This document shows, piece after piece, positions 1-11,409 of a DNA stretch of 64,000 nt; positions within the stretch are counted from its first letter, which is position 1, and each line of letters starts with the position of its first letter. The position numbers were made by a program, and so were the translations under genes. The stretch comes from Trifolium pratense (lineage: Eukaryota; Streptophyta; Magnoliopsida; Fabales; Fabaceae): NCBI RefSeq assembly GCF_020283565.1, contig NC_060059.1:30802838-30866837 (forward strand), in the 5' to 3' direction. Below the pieces are notes generated by a model. The model ran no database searches, was not told the origin of the DNA, and saw only the letters and a list, made by a program, of their open reading frames with translations.

Positions 1-2552
1 TTGGACATATCATCCACTCACTACTAGTACTTGAACCAGCGTCCACACAAGCCTTATTAAGGAACCTGCACATGTATTTGTAAATTCAAGAATCAACATT
101 TATATATATATAATAGTATAACTACACATCAAGTGGATGATTGCTCTTCTCTCCCTGTGTTGCTCACACAGGCAAAATACACACCGAAAGATATCTTCCT
201 GTAAGATTTTACACTATCAAAAGATATCTTGATTTTGAGCAATTCGGGTGGGGGTATGAGAAAGTAGGCTAGAAGAACTTATACCTGAATGTAGGAGTGG
301 GATCAATCTTGAATTTCCCTATCTTGGTATACTCTTCCAAACTAAGCTCATATAGTTCTTTTGGGTCTTCAGGAACAACTACACACCATTTCCTTGTAGC
401 TGCCACAATGACCTTAGCAATACTAATGAAGGGACTCCCTGATAGCGATTTGTGTCTATAGAAAGGTGTGCCAGCCAAGAATGTGATGATTGATATTGCA
501 AGTCCTATAGTTGGAAGAGCATAACCAAGACTCCAACTCACAGTATCTTGTATATACACTATAACTGTGAATGCAAATAGTGACCCTATAACAATGCTGG
601 ACATCCACCAATTGAAGAATGAGAGCTTAAGTGACTTCTGTTTGGGGTCAAAATCATCAAACTGATCAGCACCAATGGTGGAAATGTTTGGCTTAGTTCC
701 ACCTGTTCCCACTGCTATTATGTAGAGTGAAACATATAACACAACTAGCTGTAGTGTGGAAGCTTCTTTGCAATTTGTCACATCCATTTCATGGCACTCA
801 GGTGGCTTTAGGCTCGGAAGGCTGACCGAGAGTGTAAGTAGACACATACCCTGTCAATCACCAAAACTCGAATTATTTAACCTTATGGAACAGCAGTTGA
901 ATATCGCGTCTGGACTGAAACTTTGTTCTTAGCTTTAGTATTCTCACATTAAAATTGTATCAGGGCACGATATTTGACATAAAATCATTGATATACTATA
1001 TAACCACTGCACAATTTAAATGTAATCGAAAAACATACCAATAAATAGATGAGGGCAGAAATGACAAAAGTCCTATAGCGTCCAAGGTGAGTGTCTGCAA
1101 TATAAGCTCCTAATACGGGAGTAATGAAAACAGTGCCAACCCAATTGTTGACATTGTTGGAAGAGGTAACAGTGCCCTGGTGAAGCTCCTTTGTCAAGTA
1201 TAGAATCAAATTTGATGATATACCATAGTAAGCTACTCTTTCAAATATCCCATACACTGCATGACATATGCAATTAATTTATTCAATCTAAAAATTCAAT
1301 ACAATGTAAATATATACATATCAGAACCTCATCTCTATTATATTATTATAGTGTTAGTTTATGCATGAATGGGGGCCTTTTAACATTAATAGAGTAATCA
1401 CAGCTATATTATAAAGTTAATTATCAATTATAATGAAGAAACCTGATATTTCTTACTATTTCAAATTAATACAAAGTGACTCAGGTTGAAACTTGATATT
1501 TCACACTTTTCCACGTTCAGACATGTGATTCTGCCTACTAATTTTGACATTTTTATCGGTTGAACTAGGACTTGTGACAATCTAGCCGCTATATTACTAG
1601 ACAAAAAAATAGAAATAAAAAATTACATGGGACTATATCTAATATAACAAGCTAACAAGTTTTATTTCACTAGATCAAACTTATCAGATCATATGCATAT
1701 CTTATAATTTTTCATCCTTTTAAATAAATATAGTAATTTAATTTTAGTTTAAAATTTGACTAGACTTAATCTTTTATTATGATTTTATGTAAATATATTA
1801 CTTACTATTTCAAATAATACTAAATAGATATATTAATTAACAGAACTAATTAATAAACTTTAAGCTAGTCTCTTCATCAATTTATTAATAGATTTTTGAA
1901 TAATAAACATTAGCTAGTCTCTTCATCAATTTATTACTAATAGATTTTTGAAATATCTATTAAGATTAATAGCTACTAGGCCTTAGGGACTGTATATTTT
2001 AATTAGTCCCAAATGTCATATACATAAACTTATATTGGCCCTTGAAATTAATGATGAAATGTCAAATTGAATCCTAAAAAGTGTTTCTATACTGTGAGTT
2101 TGTTCGCAGATTCATCCTTTTCGTTTTTAGCAGTATTGAATTTGCACTTAAATCTGATGTACTCTATCGATTCAAACGAATGAACATCTTTTTTCTTTGG
2201 GTAAAAAAAAAATAACAATTTAATTTAAAGTATTTAATGTTATAGAGTAAATTGATAAGATAATAAGATCTACACAAAAATAACGTGATGATTAAAATTT
2301 CACATACTTTTTCAAAGATTTATTTATTTTATGGACTAAATTGAAAACGTTGAAAGTCACGAAAACATTTCAGAATTCTCCAAAGTAATATAAAATTTTA
2401 TAAGTGTGTAAGAGAGAGAGCTAGAGGCTACCAACAAGGAAAGAACAAGCTTTCCAACCACCTGTTTTTGATCTGAGAACAGGTTTTCCTTTAAGATCAA
2501 CAGTTCCATCTTGTGTGTACTCATTCAAAATCTTATTCTCTTCCATTGGCAT
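1..2552 (-). CDS. NPF5-like NRT1/PTR transporter, copy A (3' end cut by window edge)
   Basis: Proton-coupled nitrate/peptide/hormone transporter of the plasma or vacuolar membrane (NRT1/PTR family, MFS fold); substrate cannot be read from sequence. Exons on the minus strand: 2552-2432, 1256-1039, 850-285 and 65 to the left edge, all with GT-AG borders and phases identical to copies B and C. The start MPMEEN is chosen because copy B has the same MPM start. Exon 2 carries the TM1 region (VYGIFERVAYYGISSN), exon 3 the TM3-TM6 part with GTGGTKPNISTIGADQFDDF and FFNWWM, exon 4 begins FLNKACVDAGSS. The ExxER proton motif reads GIFER: its first Glu is Gly. A TATAAAT (minus) lies at 2671-2677. Closest to Arabidopsis NPF5.2/PTR3 by recalled resemblance. 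No stop or frameshift is seen in the visible part, but most of exon 4 is outside the window. Confidence 0.9.
2094..2212 (+). repeat. Truncated 3' end of a poly(A) retroposon in NPF A intron 1
   Basis: The stretch from GTGAGTTTGTTCGCAGATTC to the A-rich tail at 2203-2212 matches, with a few changes, the last ~120 bp of the complete retroposon at 58038-58605. It is a 5'-truncated copy, the usual product of target-primed reverse transcription. Confidence 0.6.
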
Positions 2553-2670
2553 GGTATTTTTTTTGAGGATCACCAATCAAAGCAAATATTACCTGTTTTT
2601 TCCATCAATATAATTATATATGCTAGTTTTAATTTGGTAAAAAAAAAAAACTACTATATATGCTAATAAT

Positions 2671-2677
2671 ATTTATA
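2671..2677 (-). promoter_or_regulatory. Putative TATA box of NPF copy A
   Basis: TATAAAT on the minus strand about 120 bp before the ATG at 2552. Position fits a plant core promoter; inferred only. Confidence 0.35.
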
Positions 2678-3955
2678 GCGACGGTTTCACATTCCAAGAG
2701 GCCAAATTTTTAATCAACATCAATAAAATTTGGTGTTTGGCTTATCATTATATCGAGGGGTTTAATAAAATTGAAATGAAAAGTTCTATATATTGTGAAA
2801 AAAATCTTACAAATTAAAATATTAAAATATTTATAGTTTGGTAATTAACTATGAAATCTTAACACGTCTTAGAGATTTATTCTAAAATAAAATTTAAAAA
2901 AATATCTAAGAGATTCCTTGAACATCTAAGGTGGTGTGACTAGTGATTTTGAGAGTCATTTTGAATATCTTTTTCCATGATTTGATACCGTAGATACCGG
3001 TGCAAGTGTCTATAAATCATATTTTAATTGACAATATTGATATTGTTAGACTGAACATTTTTTTGTAGGTATTCAAGTTTGAACTCGAGATCCCTCATTT
3101 ATGTGTGTAAGTGTTTCAGACTGGGCGAAACCAAGTTCATTAACGGAACGGGTCACCCAAGTCACAAGCTTCAAAGCAGACCATAACATGGGCACGCCCT
3201 AAAGGCACACCTAAGTAGGACCGACAATCCAATCAGGACCGTGTAATGAAGATCACTCTATGAGCTAACTCATCTCCTATAAGTGTCTATAAATCATATT
3301 CTAATCATCTCCTATAAGCTAACTCATAACTCGGGTAATAGGTAAACTATACCTAACCCTAAAAGTCTCACACCCACGACGCTTACTTAATTGTCAAACT
3401 ATTTACAGGTACACCACTCTTTGTGGACCTGGTCTTCAACCATCACAGCCTCCAACTCTCCAGTCAATTCTTAGACTACATGTCTTTGGTCAGCAAAGAT
3501 CAGTGGCGCCGTACGTGAAATCGAACCTGACAATTTTTCTACCTCTCAACTGTAATTAAGATCACTTCGTCGCAGTAAGACACGGTGGTGTACGACAGGT
3601 GGAGAGTGCCATTGTCGCCATCTCTCAATTCTATCAAGTTGACGACATTACTGCTTCGCAGTCATCTCTAGAGACCACTCCAAACCAGCCTCAAAATCAA
3701 GAGGTTCTGGAACTAAAGTGATTCCTCTACTAAATCATGGGATCCAACAAATTCCACCTTTCCTGCTGTGCATCAACAATCTAGAGTAGGGAGTACTATA
3801 AATATAATTTATTGTCAATAAATATACCACAAGTACTATAAATTACTTTTTCATGTAATATTGCTTACAATTACTCAAACACTGCCAAAGTTTATACAAA
3901 CTTTGAAACTAAAAGCTATTGTATAATCTTCTAGTTTCTAGTTATTGATTTCCAA
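2678..3955. other. Spacer between NPF A and B with decayed Ty3/gypsy-like LTR/leader piece
   Basis: 2678-3030 is AT-rich with nothing recognisable. 3035-3125 resembles the tRNA-derived SINE at 63814-63915 in reverse. From about 3130 to 3780 base composition changes to GC-richer sequence without ORFs. It contains a string like an LTR end (CACCACTCTTTGTGG), then GGCGCCGTACGTGAAATCG near 3505-3523, reminiscent of the tRNA primer-site region of plant Ty3/gypsy elements, followed by gag-leader-like sequence full of stops. No second LTR is visible, so this is a fragment. 3780-3955 is the 3' flank of copy B. Confidence 0.4.
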
Positions 3956-6900
3956 TCACTTGAAGTTTTCTTTCTTCTCTGTCAGATTTGTTTCAAGAAC
4001 TTCTAGAGAATTTGAAATTTCAGCTCTATAAACATAGAGCTTTGAAACAATCACAAAGAAGATAAAGTTCAATACATTTAGTATAGCCAAAAATGCATAA
4101 TAGTAATCAAGATGAGAATCATTCAGGTTATCCAAAATCCATCCTCGGCGACCATGTTTCTCGGTAACACGTGAAACTATTGATAGAAGAAAACTGCTGA
4201 GAAAACTACCAATACCAGTAGTAGTTAATGAATATGAAGTTCCAAGACTCTTCATGCTTTCTGGTGCTTGATCATAAAAAAACTCGATTTTCGCGCCTTC
4301 TAAAAGTGCTTCGGCTATTCCCATAAGTATAAATTGTGGAAGCAGAATGAAAATACTCGATGGAACTTCATGTTTTTTGGCCACACTAAGTCTATGCTTT
4401 TCAATCAACCATGCAACTATCATTATCACTATGTGGATTATGAATCCTATGCTTATCCTTTGAAGGAGTGTAATCCCTCTAGGGTTCTTAGTCAACTTCT
4501 GTAGAATCTTGACAATGAAACTTTCATAGATTATGTAAGTGATAATCATGGTTAAGATTGTAAATGCAGCTAAACTTGATGAAGGAATGTTGAAGTTGCC
4601 AATTGATCTGTTAAGAGTAGTTCCTTGCTTTACAAATAGGGTATTTATTTGAGCAATCATTGCACTTGGAATAAATGTAGCAACCCAAATGGGGATTAAG
4701 CTAAGGATTTGTTTGGTTTCTTCTACTTGTGTTATTGGACATAGCATCCACTCATCGGAAGTGCTTGAACCAGTGTCCACACATGCCTTGTTAAGAAACC
4801 TGCACATGTATTCTAAACACAACAATCACTATTTGATAGTAAGAAGAGTGGTAGCAATACTCACTCAAACACTTACTTTATAACCTATGAAGCAATAATA
4901 AAACACAAACATGTAATAATTTAAAAAAAAAATGAATTCATTGATGTAATCATGTGCATCATTGACACATCAAACACCAAACAAGTCTTCGATCAGAAGT
5001 GTCGGTGCTACACAGTCTCTAACGCCCTTGATGAAATTCATTTAGATCCCACTATTTGAGAAACGGGTCCCACATTGCCTACATGAATTTCACCCAGAGT
5101 GTTAGTGACACGTGTGACGTGTCAAACACCAGACACACTTTCAATCAAAAGTGTCAGTGCTCTAATGCTCTTTATGAAATTCATGTAGATCCCTCTATTT
5201 GAGAAAGGGCCCCATGTAGAGTGATGATGCCTACATGAATTTCACCCAAAGAGTCAGTGACGCATGTTAGACACCAGACACACTTTCGATCAAAAGTGTC
5301 GGTGCTACATAGTTTCTAACACTATGGATGAAATTCACGTTGGTTCCACTATTTTAAAAACGGATCCACATAAAGTGTAAAGGCCTACAAGAGTTTTACC
5401 CAATAAAAGAGATAATGTTAAAAATAAAGATAATGTATGAGTGAGTGCTGCTGTAGTAGTAAAATTACATACACCATCAAATGGAGAGAAAGTATGCTAT
5501 AACTTATACCTGAATGTTTGAGTGAGATCAATCTTGAATTTCCCTTGCTTTGTATACTCTTCCAAACTAAGCTCATATAGTTCTTTAGGGTCATTAGGAA
5601 CAACTACATCCCATTTTCTTATAGCAGCCACAATGACCTTAGCCATCCTAATATAGGGACTCCCTTTAATCAATTTATGTCTATAAAAAGGTGTGCCAGC
5701 CAAGAATGTAATGATTGATATTACAAGTCCTATAGTTGGAAGAGCATAACCAAGAGTCCAACTCACATTATCTTGTATATACACTATAACTGTGAATGCA
5801 AATAATGATCCAATGACAATATATGACATCCACCAATTGAAGAATGAGAGCTTAAGTGCTCTTTCTTTAGGGTCAAAATCATCAAATTGGTCAGCACCAA
5901 TGGTGGAAATGTTGGGTTTGGTTCCACCTGTTCCTACTGCTAAGATATAGAGGGCTGTATAGAACACAACTAGTTGTTGTGTTGAAGCTTCCTTTGCTTC
6001 AGGTGGCTTTAGGCTTGGTAGGGAAACAGATAATGTAAGTAGACACATACCCTGCCAATAACAAAAAGTAATGAATTAAGCGCTTATCGCATAGACGTTT
6101 GCCATATAGGTGTTTATGTATAAGTTATTTTTATAACAAAAGATAAAATAATTCGAATATTTTTATGTATCCTATAAACTGCGTTTGTAAGTTATCATCG
6201 AGAGTTTACAGGAATAAGCTGAAAATAGCTTAAAAACATGTCATAAGCTATTTCGATAACCACTGCAGCAAATCCAGATCCAAATTGAAAGACATACCAA
6301 TAAATAGATAAAGGCAGAAATGACAAAAGTCCAATAGCGGCCAAGATGAGCATCAGCAATATAAGCTCCTAAAATGGGAGTAATGAAAATGGTGCCAATC
6401 CAATTAGTAACATTGTTTGAAGATGTGACAGTGCCTTGGTGAAGCTTCTTTGTCAAATACACAAACAAGTTTGATGATATACCATAGTAAGCCATTCTTT
6501 CAAATATCCCATACACTGCATTATTAGACATATGTCATGAAACTCATCAACAACATATGATACTTTTTTGTCGGTAAAAAAAGCGACAATTATCATCAGA
6601 AACTCATACACATAATTGTAAGGTCATAAATTTATACTAGATTTTATGAACAACAACATATGATATTGATGGTGCTAATTTACATATGTACAGTGGCGGA
6701 GATGCCACCCGGCATGCCCTGGCACGTGCCCGGGCTGCCCCACCCCCATTTTTTTTTCTTTAAAAAAAAAAATTAATAAAAGAAATAAGAGAAAAAGAAG
6801 CAACAGTTTGCGTTTCTCTCTGTTTCATTCATTCTTTCGCCATCCACCACCGCAGCACCGCTCTCAAATCTCTCTATTTCTCATTCTCTCAGTCTGAGGC

Positions 6901-9900
6901 CGCTCTCCGCCGCCGCTCTCAGCCTCTCTCTCTCGCAGTCGCAGTCGCAGCGCACACAGGTAAAGTAAGCAACCCTAAAACTGAGAAATTGCATAAAATA
7001 CTTAGAAATTGGTATTCCAATTATTATTCTATGTCTAACTTGATGATATTAATCAGTATCCTTTGATGTTGGGTTGTAGTATGAGAAAAAATATGATTCC
7101 TGTTTTAGGTTATTTAGAAAAAATTGGGATTTCAAGGTCTAAACTTAGTGAATTTGTTAAGAATTATCCACAAGTTTTGCATGCTAGTGTTATTGTTGAG
7201 CTTGCTCCTGTTATTAAGTTTCTTAAAGGGCTTGATGTGGAGAAAGATGATATTGGGTTTGTGTTGCAAAAATATCCTGAACTCTTAGGCTATGCTTCTG
7301 TTATTTCCTTTTCTGCATTTTCTCAGCAGTATCCTAACTAAAATTTTTTAAAATTGTTATTTTGTGCATTATCAGTTTGGCTAAATTTTGTATCATTTAT
7401 ATTTCATCTCTCTTTATGAATTTTATCAAGTGCTCTCCTTTTCTATTTTTTGCTGCTATATATGCCTTGTTTCCCTGTTATGCTGGTTTGCTTATTGGGG
7501 TGGCAGTCAGGTTTCTTTGATTTGTATAGAAAATAGGAGTGAGCTTAAGTGTGTGCTTGTCTTGAGCCTTTTGTATAGTTATCATTTCCTTTTTGTTGTA
7601 ATCCTTTGTACTCTGTGATGGACTAGCATTTCTTGTGCTGGTTCATTCTTCAATTCAATATATTTAGCCATTTAAAAAAAAAAATATTTCATCTCTCTTA
7701 TTTGATTATGTTTTGCTAGTTTTTTCTTATTTGACTCATGCTAGCCAAAAAAATATTGCGGTTAAAATTGTGCCCAGGCTCCAATATAATCCTGGCTCCG
7801 CCACTGCATATGTATGTGACTAGGGTCGGTCTTTTAAATCTGAATGCCCGGGACGAATCAAGAGACTGGTGCCCCCGTAAATTATTTTTTGACAAAGTTT
7901 TTAAGTTATTTAAATATCATCAAGTTTTTAAATTATATAACAAATTTTTAAATATTTAATTTTAAATAAATTTTCTACATTAAAGATAAAATAAAAAAAT
8001 TCTACATTAATATAGTGACAAACTCAAATATCGAATAAAAGTCAATAGACTCTTGCGAATGCACGTATCTTTAAACTAGTTGTCAATAAAAAAAAATATC
8101 ATCCTCTTTGCATTTTTTATTGTAAAATCATTAATAATTCATTCATAATCAAGATTCATTAAAAATTATTTTCAATTAAAACAAAGCAAAACTATTTAAT
8201 CTTATATCTTTATGAACATCAACACATTCAATCTCCATTCGATTTGCAATTTTTTTGATCAAAAAACAAAAATAAAGAGAGCAAATTCTTTACTTACTAG
8301 TAACAATATGCAAAAAGCCAAATAGTATGCAAAAAAAAAACTTCACTGACTTATATTTCACTATCTTAAAATTTAAGAGAAAGTTTGATACGTCAAACAA
8401 TTAACAATGGATATGCAACTCTTTTTATCCTAGTGTCAATAATCTCACTAATGTGTTAATAGATTAAACATAGAGCGATTAGAATGAAAAGAAACTCACA
8501 AGTTAAATTAAACATTCTAACCAATCGTTGTTTGGTTCAGTGGTGATTGACGCTCAACTTAATAGGGAGGACCGTAATTCGATCCCCCATAACTGCGATC
8601 GGGAGGGGGCTGAAACCACTTGATGCCAGAACTGACTTCCGAACCAGATTCAATTGGTGGTGAAAAACAAAAAAAAATTAAATAAATTAAACATTCTAAG
8701 TTTAGTGCCCCAATTAGACCATCATTTGCTAAAATTGTGGATATTATAAATTGATTTTATAACATGTATGTATTAATTTGATTTTTTTTTTTGGTTAAGT
8801 ATTAATTTGATATTATTGTACATAATTTATATATTTTTTTTATAAGCATTTGTACATAATTTATATAATATCGAGTAAAAACATAAACTAAATAATATAA
8901 AATTTTATTTTTAATATTTACATTACTTATATATAATATATAAAAAAAGAATAATTTTTGTGCCTCTATAAAACTAGTACCCTAAATGGTCGGTCGACTA
9001 AACCTTTCTCAGGACCACCCATGACCATCTATATATTAGTCTACTTCCTAATTAGTATAGTATAGCATCAATTATGATTTCATCAAAACATCATCTGCCA
9101 TCTCTCCACAAGATTAGTAGGGTATATAAATATTGAATTAATATTTTTTTTGTTTTCACCCTCTGGTCCTAGGGGAAGGGGCCCTAGTAGTCCAGAGTTC
9201 GGGGCGAGTTCTGGCATCAAGTGGTTTCAGTCCCCTCCAAATATAGTTGCGGGGGATCAAACTGTGGTCCTCCCTACCAAGTTCAGCATCAATCACCACA
9301 AAACAACTAACATTTGGTTATTGAATTAATATTTTAAAAGAATGTTTTCTTATAGAGTCTTTTGATATTTGTTTAAAAAATATATGTATAATCTAAATAA
9401 ATTTTATAGAATTTTGTTCGACATTTTGGTGAATTTTAATGGTAAAACCTAATACATGAAATTTCTAAGAATCTTCAATTTTTATTTCTTTCATGCCTCT
9501 ATATTTTAGAATATATTTTTATTCCTATCTGTTTTACATTGGTTGTTGAACATGCATGGTATTTTTTTTTATGAATTGTCACAAAGACAACATCAAATTA
9601 TGAAAATTTAATTCACTTTTTAAAAGAGACTAATATATTCTTGCTTCTAAAAAAAAGTGACTAATCTGTTTTAAAAAGAAAGTGAATAATACCATTAATT
9701 TATTTAGTAAAAAAATACCATTAATTTTAAAAAACTAATATTCATGTTACCAATTTAAATAATAAAATTATATTTAATTTTATTAAAAGTGTTTTAAAAT
9801 GTCTTTGAAGTTTTTGAAAAGTAAAAATTAGATTTCTCAAATGGAAAGTGAGTAATAGAATTAATTTATAGGAATTATGTTCATAGTACTAAATCTTTTA

Positions 9901-11176
9901 TAGAATTCAATAATTTTGTTTAGATAGACGAAATGACAAAGTCATTATAAACTCACACAAATAAATGAAGGAGTCGGGGGTTCAAACTCCGATCATGGCG
10001 GTTGGGCTAACAATTTCGACAATATTTGTTATTTTAGCTATAAGACTTGTGAAAATATAATATCCTATGGAAAAGAGTATCGTAAAAAAAATTAATGGTA
10101 ACCAAGACATTAAATTCAAGTGGTTAATAAATTCTTTTTAGAAAAAATTGTTCAGGAGAACCCGAATCCCATTATCGGAGGCCCTTTCTCCTAAGAATTA
10201 GAGTTTTTTTTTTTGAAACACCAAAAATTAGAGGGTTGATACACCATAAAAATAAAAAAAACTGATGACACAATATTATATTTTTTAATCTAAAATAAAA
10301 AGTAATTTCACTTCATTTTGTAAACTAAATAATGTTTTATCTATATATCCAATGTTTTTAGTCAAAACAAATTCTTTTTTGACGGTTCATTTGTAACTAA
10401 TAATCAATTAGATACCATATATTCTATTACATATTTTATAATAATCAAATCATCATATGATGTTATTAAAAAAAATTAAAAAATAAATAATCATATGATT
10501 GAGACATTATACAGTAATAATTTATGTCATCGTCTCTCTTTTATCCTAACCATCAAGTCCTCAAGGTTGTTGTAATGCAAATTAAAAATTGATGTGTCTT
10601 TTCATTTTATTTATTTATTTATTTTAGAAAGACAACACAAAGTTTTAAAAACTACTTTTTTTTTATAGGCAAGATTTGAATTATAAGAAGTATAAGAGGT
10701 ACTCAACCCTTACAATTTATGAACAACCTCCTTAGCTACAAAGAAAACAACTTAAGAGATTGTTACACCAGTCAGAAAATGCCAAATTAACAGTCCTCCC
10801 TAAACATAAAGTTTTAAAAACTATATTTCTTGTCACTCATTTTTCAATATAAAGATTATAAATACTCCACAACTGAGAATCTTGTAAAACAATATAATAA
10901 CTATTGAAAATTAAAGATACATTAAACCTTCTTAACTCATTGTTTTGAAATAAAATAAAAATATTAATTCTACCAAGGTTTTAGAATATGGAGAGAGTAA
11001 TATGACAAAGACAAAATGAAAATGATGGCAATAGTGTGTGAGAAAGAGATGGTACCAACAAGGAATGAGCAAGCTTTCCAACAACCTGTCTTGGATCTTA
11101 GAACAGATTTTCCTTTAAGATCAATACTTCCATCTTGTGTGTAATCAATTGCTATCATGTCTTCTTTCATGGGCAT
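3956..11176 (-). CDS. NPF5-like NRT1/PTR transporter, copy B (complete, 574 aa)
   Basis: Same family and role as copies A and C. Minus-strand exons 11176-11056, 6515-6298, 6051-5510 and 4799-3956 sum to 575 codons including TGA at 3956-3958. Start MPMKED (11176) is preferred over an in-frame ATG 18 bp upstream because copy A starts alike. Exon 2 encodes VYGIFERMAYYGISSN, so the ExxER motif has Gly for its first Glu, as in A. Exon 3 is 24 bp shorter than in A and C, losing the CHEIDVTK-like loop; exon 4 is 39 bp shorter than in C, mostly in the cytosolic loop before FILLPQFILMG. All frames are open, so it may be active. Intron 1 is 4.5 kb because of the transposon pile at 6691-10200; intron 3 holds a tandem repeat (4960-5400). 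TATAAAT (minus) lies at 11244-11250. Confidence 0.9.
4960..5400. repeat. Three degenerate ~150-bp tandem repeats in NPF B intron 3
   Basis: The phrase GATCAGAAGTGTCGGTGCTA recurs at about 4991, 5143 and 5288, each followed by a GATGAAATTCA..GATCC..CTATTT block and a CCTACATGAATTTCACCCA block. Units are about 152 and 145 bp apart and diverged. The core GTGTCGGTGCTACATAG also occurs inverted near 25030 and 30420, so this is a dispersed family with a local tandem expansion. Confidence 0.75.
7057..7341 (+). pseudogene. Captured fragment of an organellar mTERF (RUG2/BSM-like) gene
   Basis: The frame from 7057 reads YPLMLGCSMRKNMIPVLGYL and continues through KIGISRSKLSEFVKNYPQVL, VELAPVIKFLKGLDVEKDDI and FVLQKYPELLG. 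These are typical ~30-residue mTERF repeats (leucine-rich helices with a YPQVL/YPELL proline motif). By recalled resemblance the parent is the plastid/mitochondrial RUG2/BELAYA SMERT type. Only about 78 codons survive. The upstream edge looks like an intact 3' splice site (AATCAG before TATCC), arguing for capture of genomic DNA with introns rather than of mRNA. After PELLG the sequence becomes intron-like (pyrimidine-rich ending TCTCAG). No organelle-targeting N-terminus is present, so it is not a functional gene. Confidence 0.8.
7415..7683 (+). mobile_element. 5'-truncated LINE-type retroposon nested in the hAT element
   Basis: A 269-bp insertion ending in an A11 tail is flanked by a perfect 16-bp duplication ATATTTCATCTCTCTT (7399-7414 and 7684-7699). 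Long duplications plus a poly(A) end indicate L1-style insertion. It has no ORF of note. Because it lies inside the hAT, it came after capture of the mTERF piece. Confidence 0.8.
7821..9035. mobile_element. Probable decayed DNA transposon with inverted ends
   Basis: The left end (TAGGGTCGGTCTTTTAAATC, then a GACTGGTGCCCCC motif) and the reverse complement of the right end near 8960-9030 share GGTCGGTC/GGTCCTGAG and GACTAGT..GTGCC blocks in the same order. This resembles the ends of degraded plant hAT-like elements. No clear target duplication was found. The SINE at 8521-8683 lies inside it. Confidence 0.35.
8521..8683 (+). mobile_element. tRNA-derived SINE, copy 1
   Basis: 163 bp flanked by a perfect 16-bp duplication AAATTAAACATTCTAA (8505-8520 and 8684-8699). 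Pol III-like A box TGGTTCAGTGGT near 8533 and B box-like AATTCGATCCCC near 8577, then a conserved tail (CTTGATGCCAGAACT..) ending A-rich. The same family lies inverted at 9148-9318. Confidence 0.85.
9148..9318 (-). mobile_element. tRNA-derived SINE, copy 2 (inverted)
   Basis: 171 bp flanked by the 17-bp duplication TATTGAATTAATATTTT (9131-9147 and 9319-9335). Reverse-complemented it reads GTGGTGATTGATGCTGAACT, then GGGAGGACCACAGTTTGATC, matching copy 1 at 8521-8683. A CCCTAGG-rich 3' segment is a few bases longer than in copy 1. Confidence 0.85.
9915..10040 (+). mobile_element. tRNA-derived SINE, second family (B-box GGTTCAAACTCC)
   Basis: Runs from GATAGACGAAATGACAAAGTC through CTCACACAAATAAATGAAGG to a B-box-like GGGTTCAAACTCCG and GGTTGGGCTAACAATTT. 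Similar copies lie at 11410-11540 and 63814-63915. Not a tRNA gene: no foldable acceptor stem around it. Confidence 0.55.
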
Positions 11177-11409
11177 AATTATAATTTTTTTCAAGGAACA
11201 TGAACAAAATATGTTTATTTTCTCTATCTAAGGGACTGTATTAATTTATAGAGGGACAATTGAATGTCAATTAATTGAATCTAATCAACATAAAATAAAA
11301 TATTGTTTTTTTTCTTTTTCTTTTTTAGTAAAAAAATACTGCTTTTTTCAATTGCCAAATAAATAAATAAAATTAATATAAAAGATTTTTTTAAATAAAA
11401 TATTGTGTT

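Larger units (their letters stand above)
6691..7806. mobile_element. Non-autonomous hAT element carrying an mTERF gene fragment (Pack-type)
   Basis: Terminal inverted repeats begin CAGTGGCGGAG and end CTCCGCCACTG, and perfect 8-bp target duplications CATATGTA flank it (6683-6690 and 7807-7814). Eight-base duplications with CAG..CTG ends are the hAT hallmark. The 1116-bp element has no transposase. It carries a GC-rich UTR-like stretch with a GTAAAG donor-like site (6780-6965), a 3' splice-like site before 7057, an mTERF coding piece (7057-about 7290) and a nested poly(A) retroposon (7415-7683). It sits in intron 1 of NPF copy B. A sister element with related ends lies at 12290-13278. Confidence 0.85.

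Noticed and set aside
4960..5400. CRISPR-like spaced repeats
   Set aside because: Units are ~150 bp, diverged and without uniform spacers; this is a plant intron.
7063..7341. mTERF frame as a real small gene
   Set aside because: Lies wholly inside a hAT element, lacks targeting peptide and most repeats, and has no proper gene ends.
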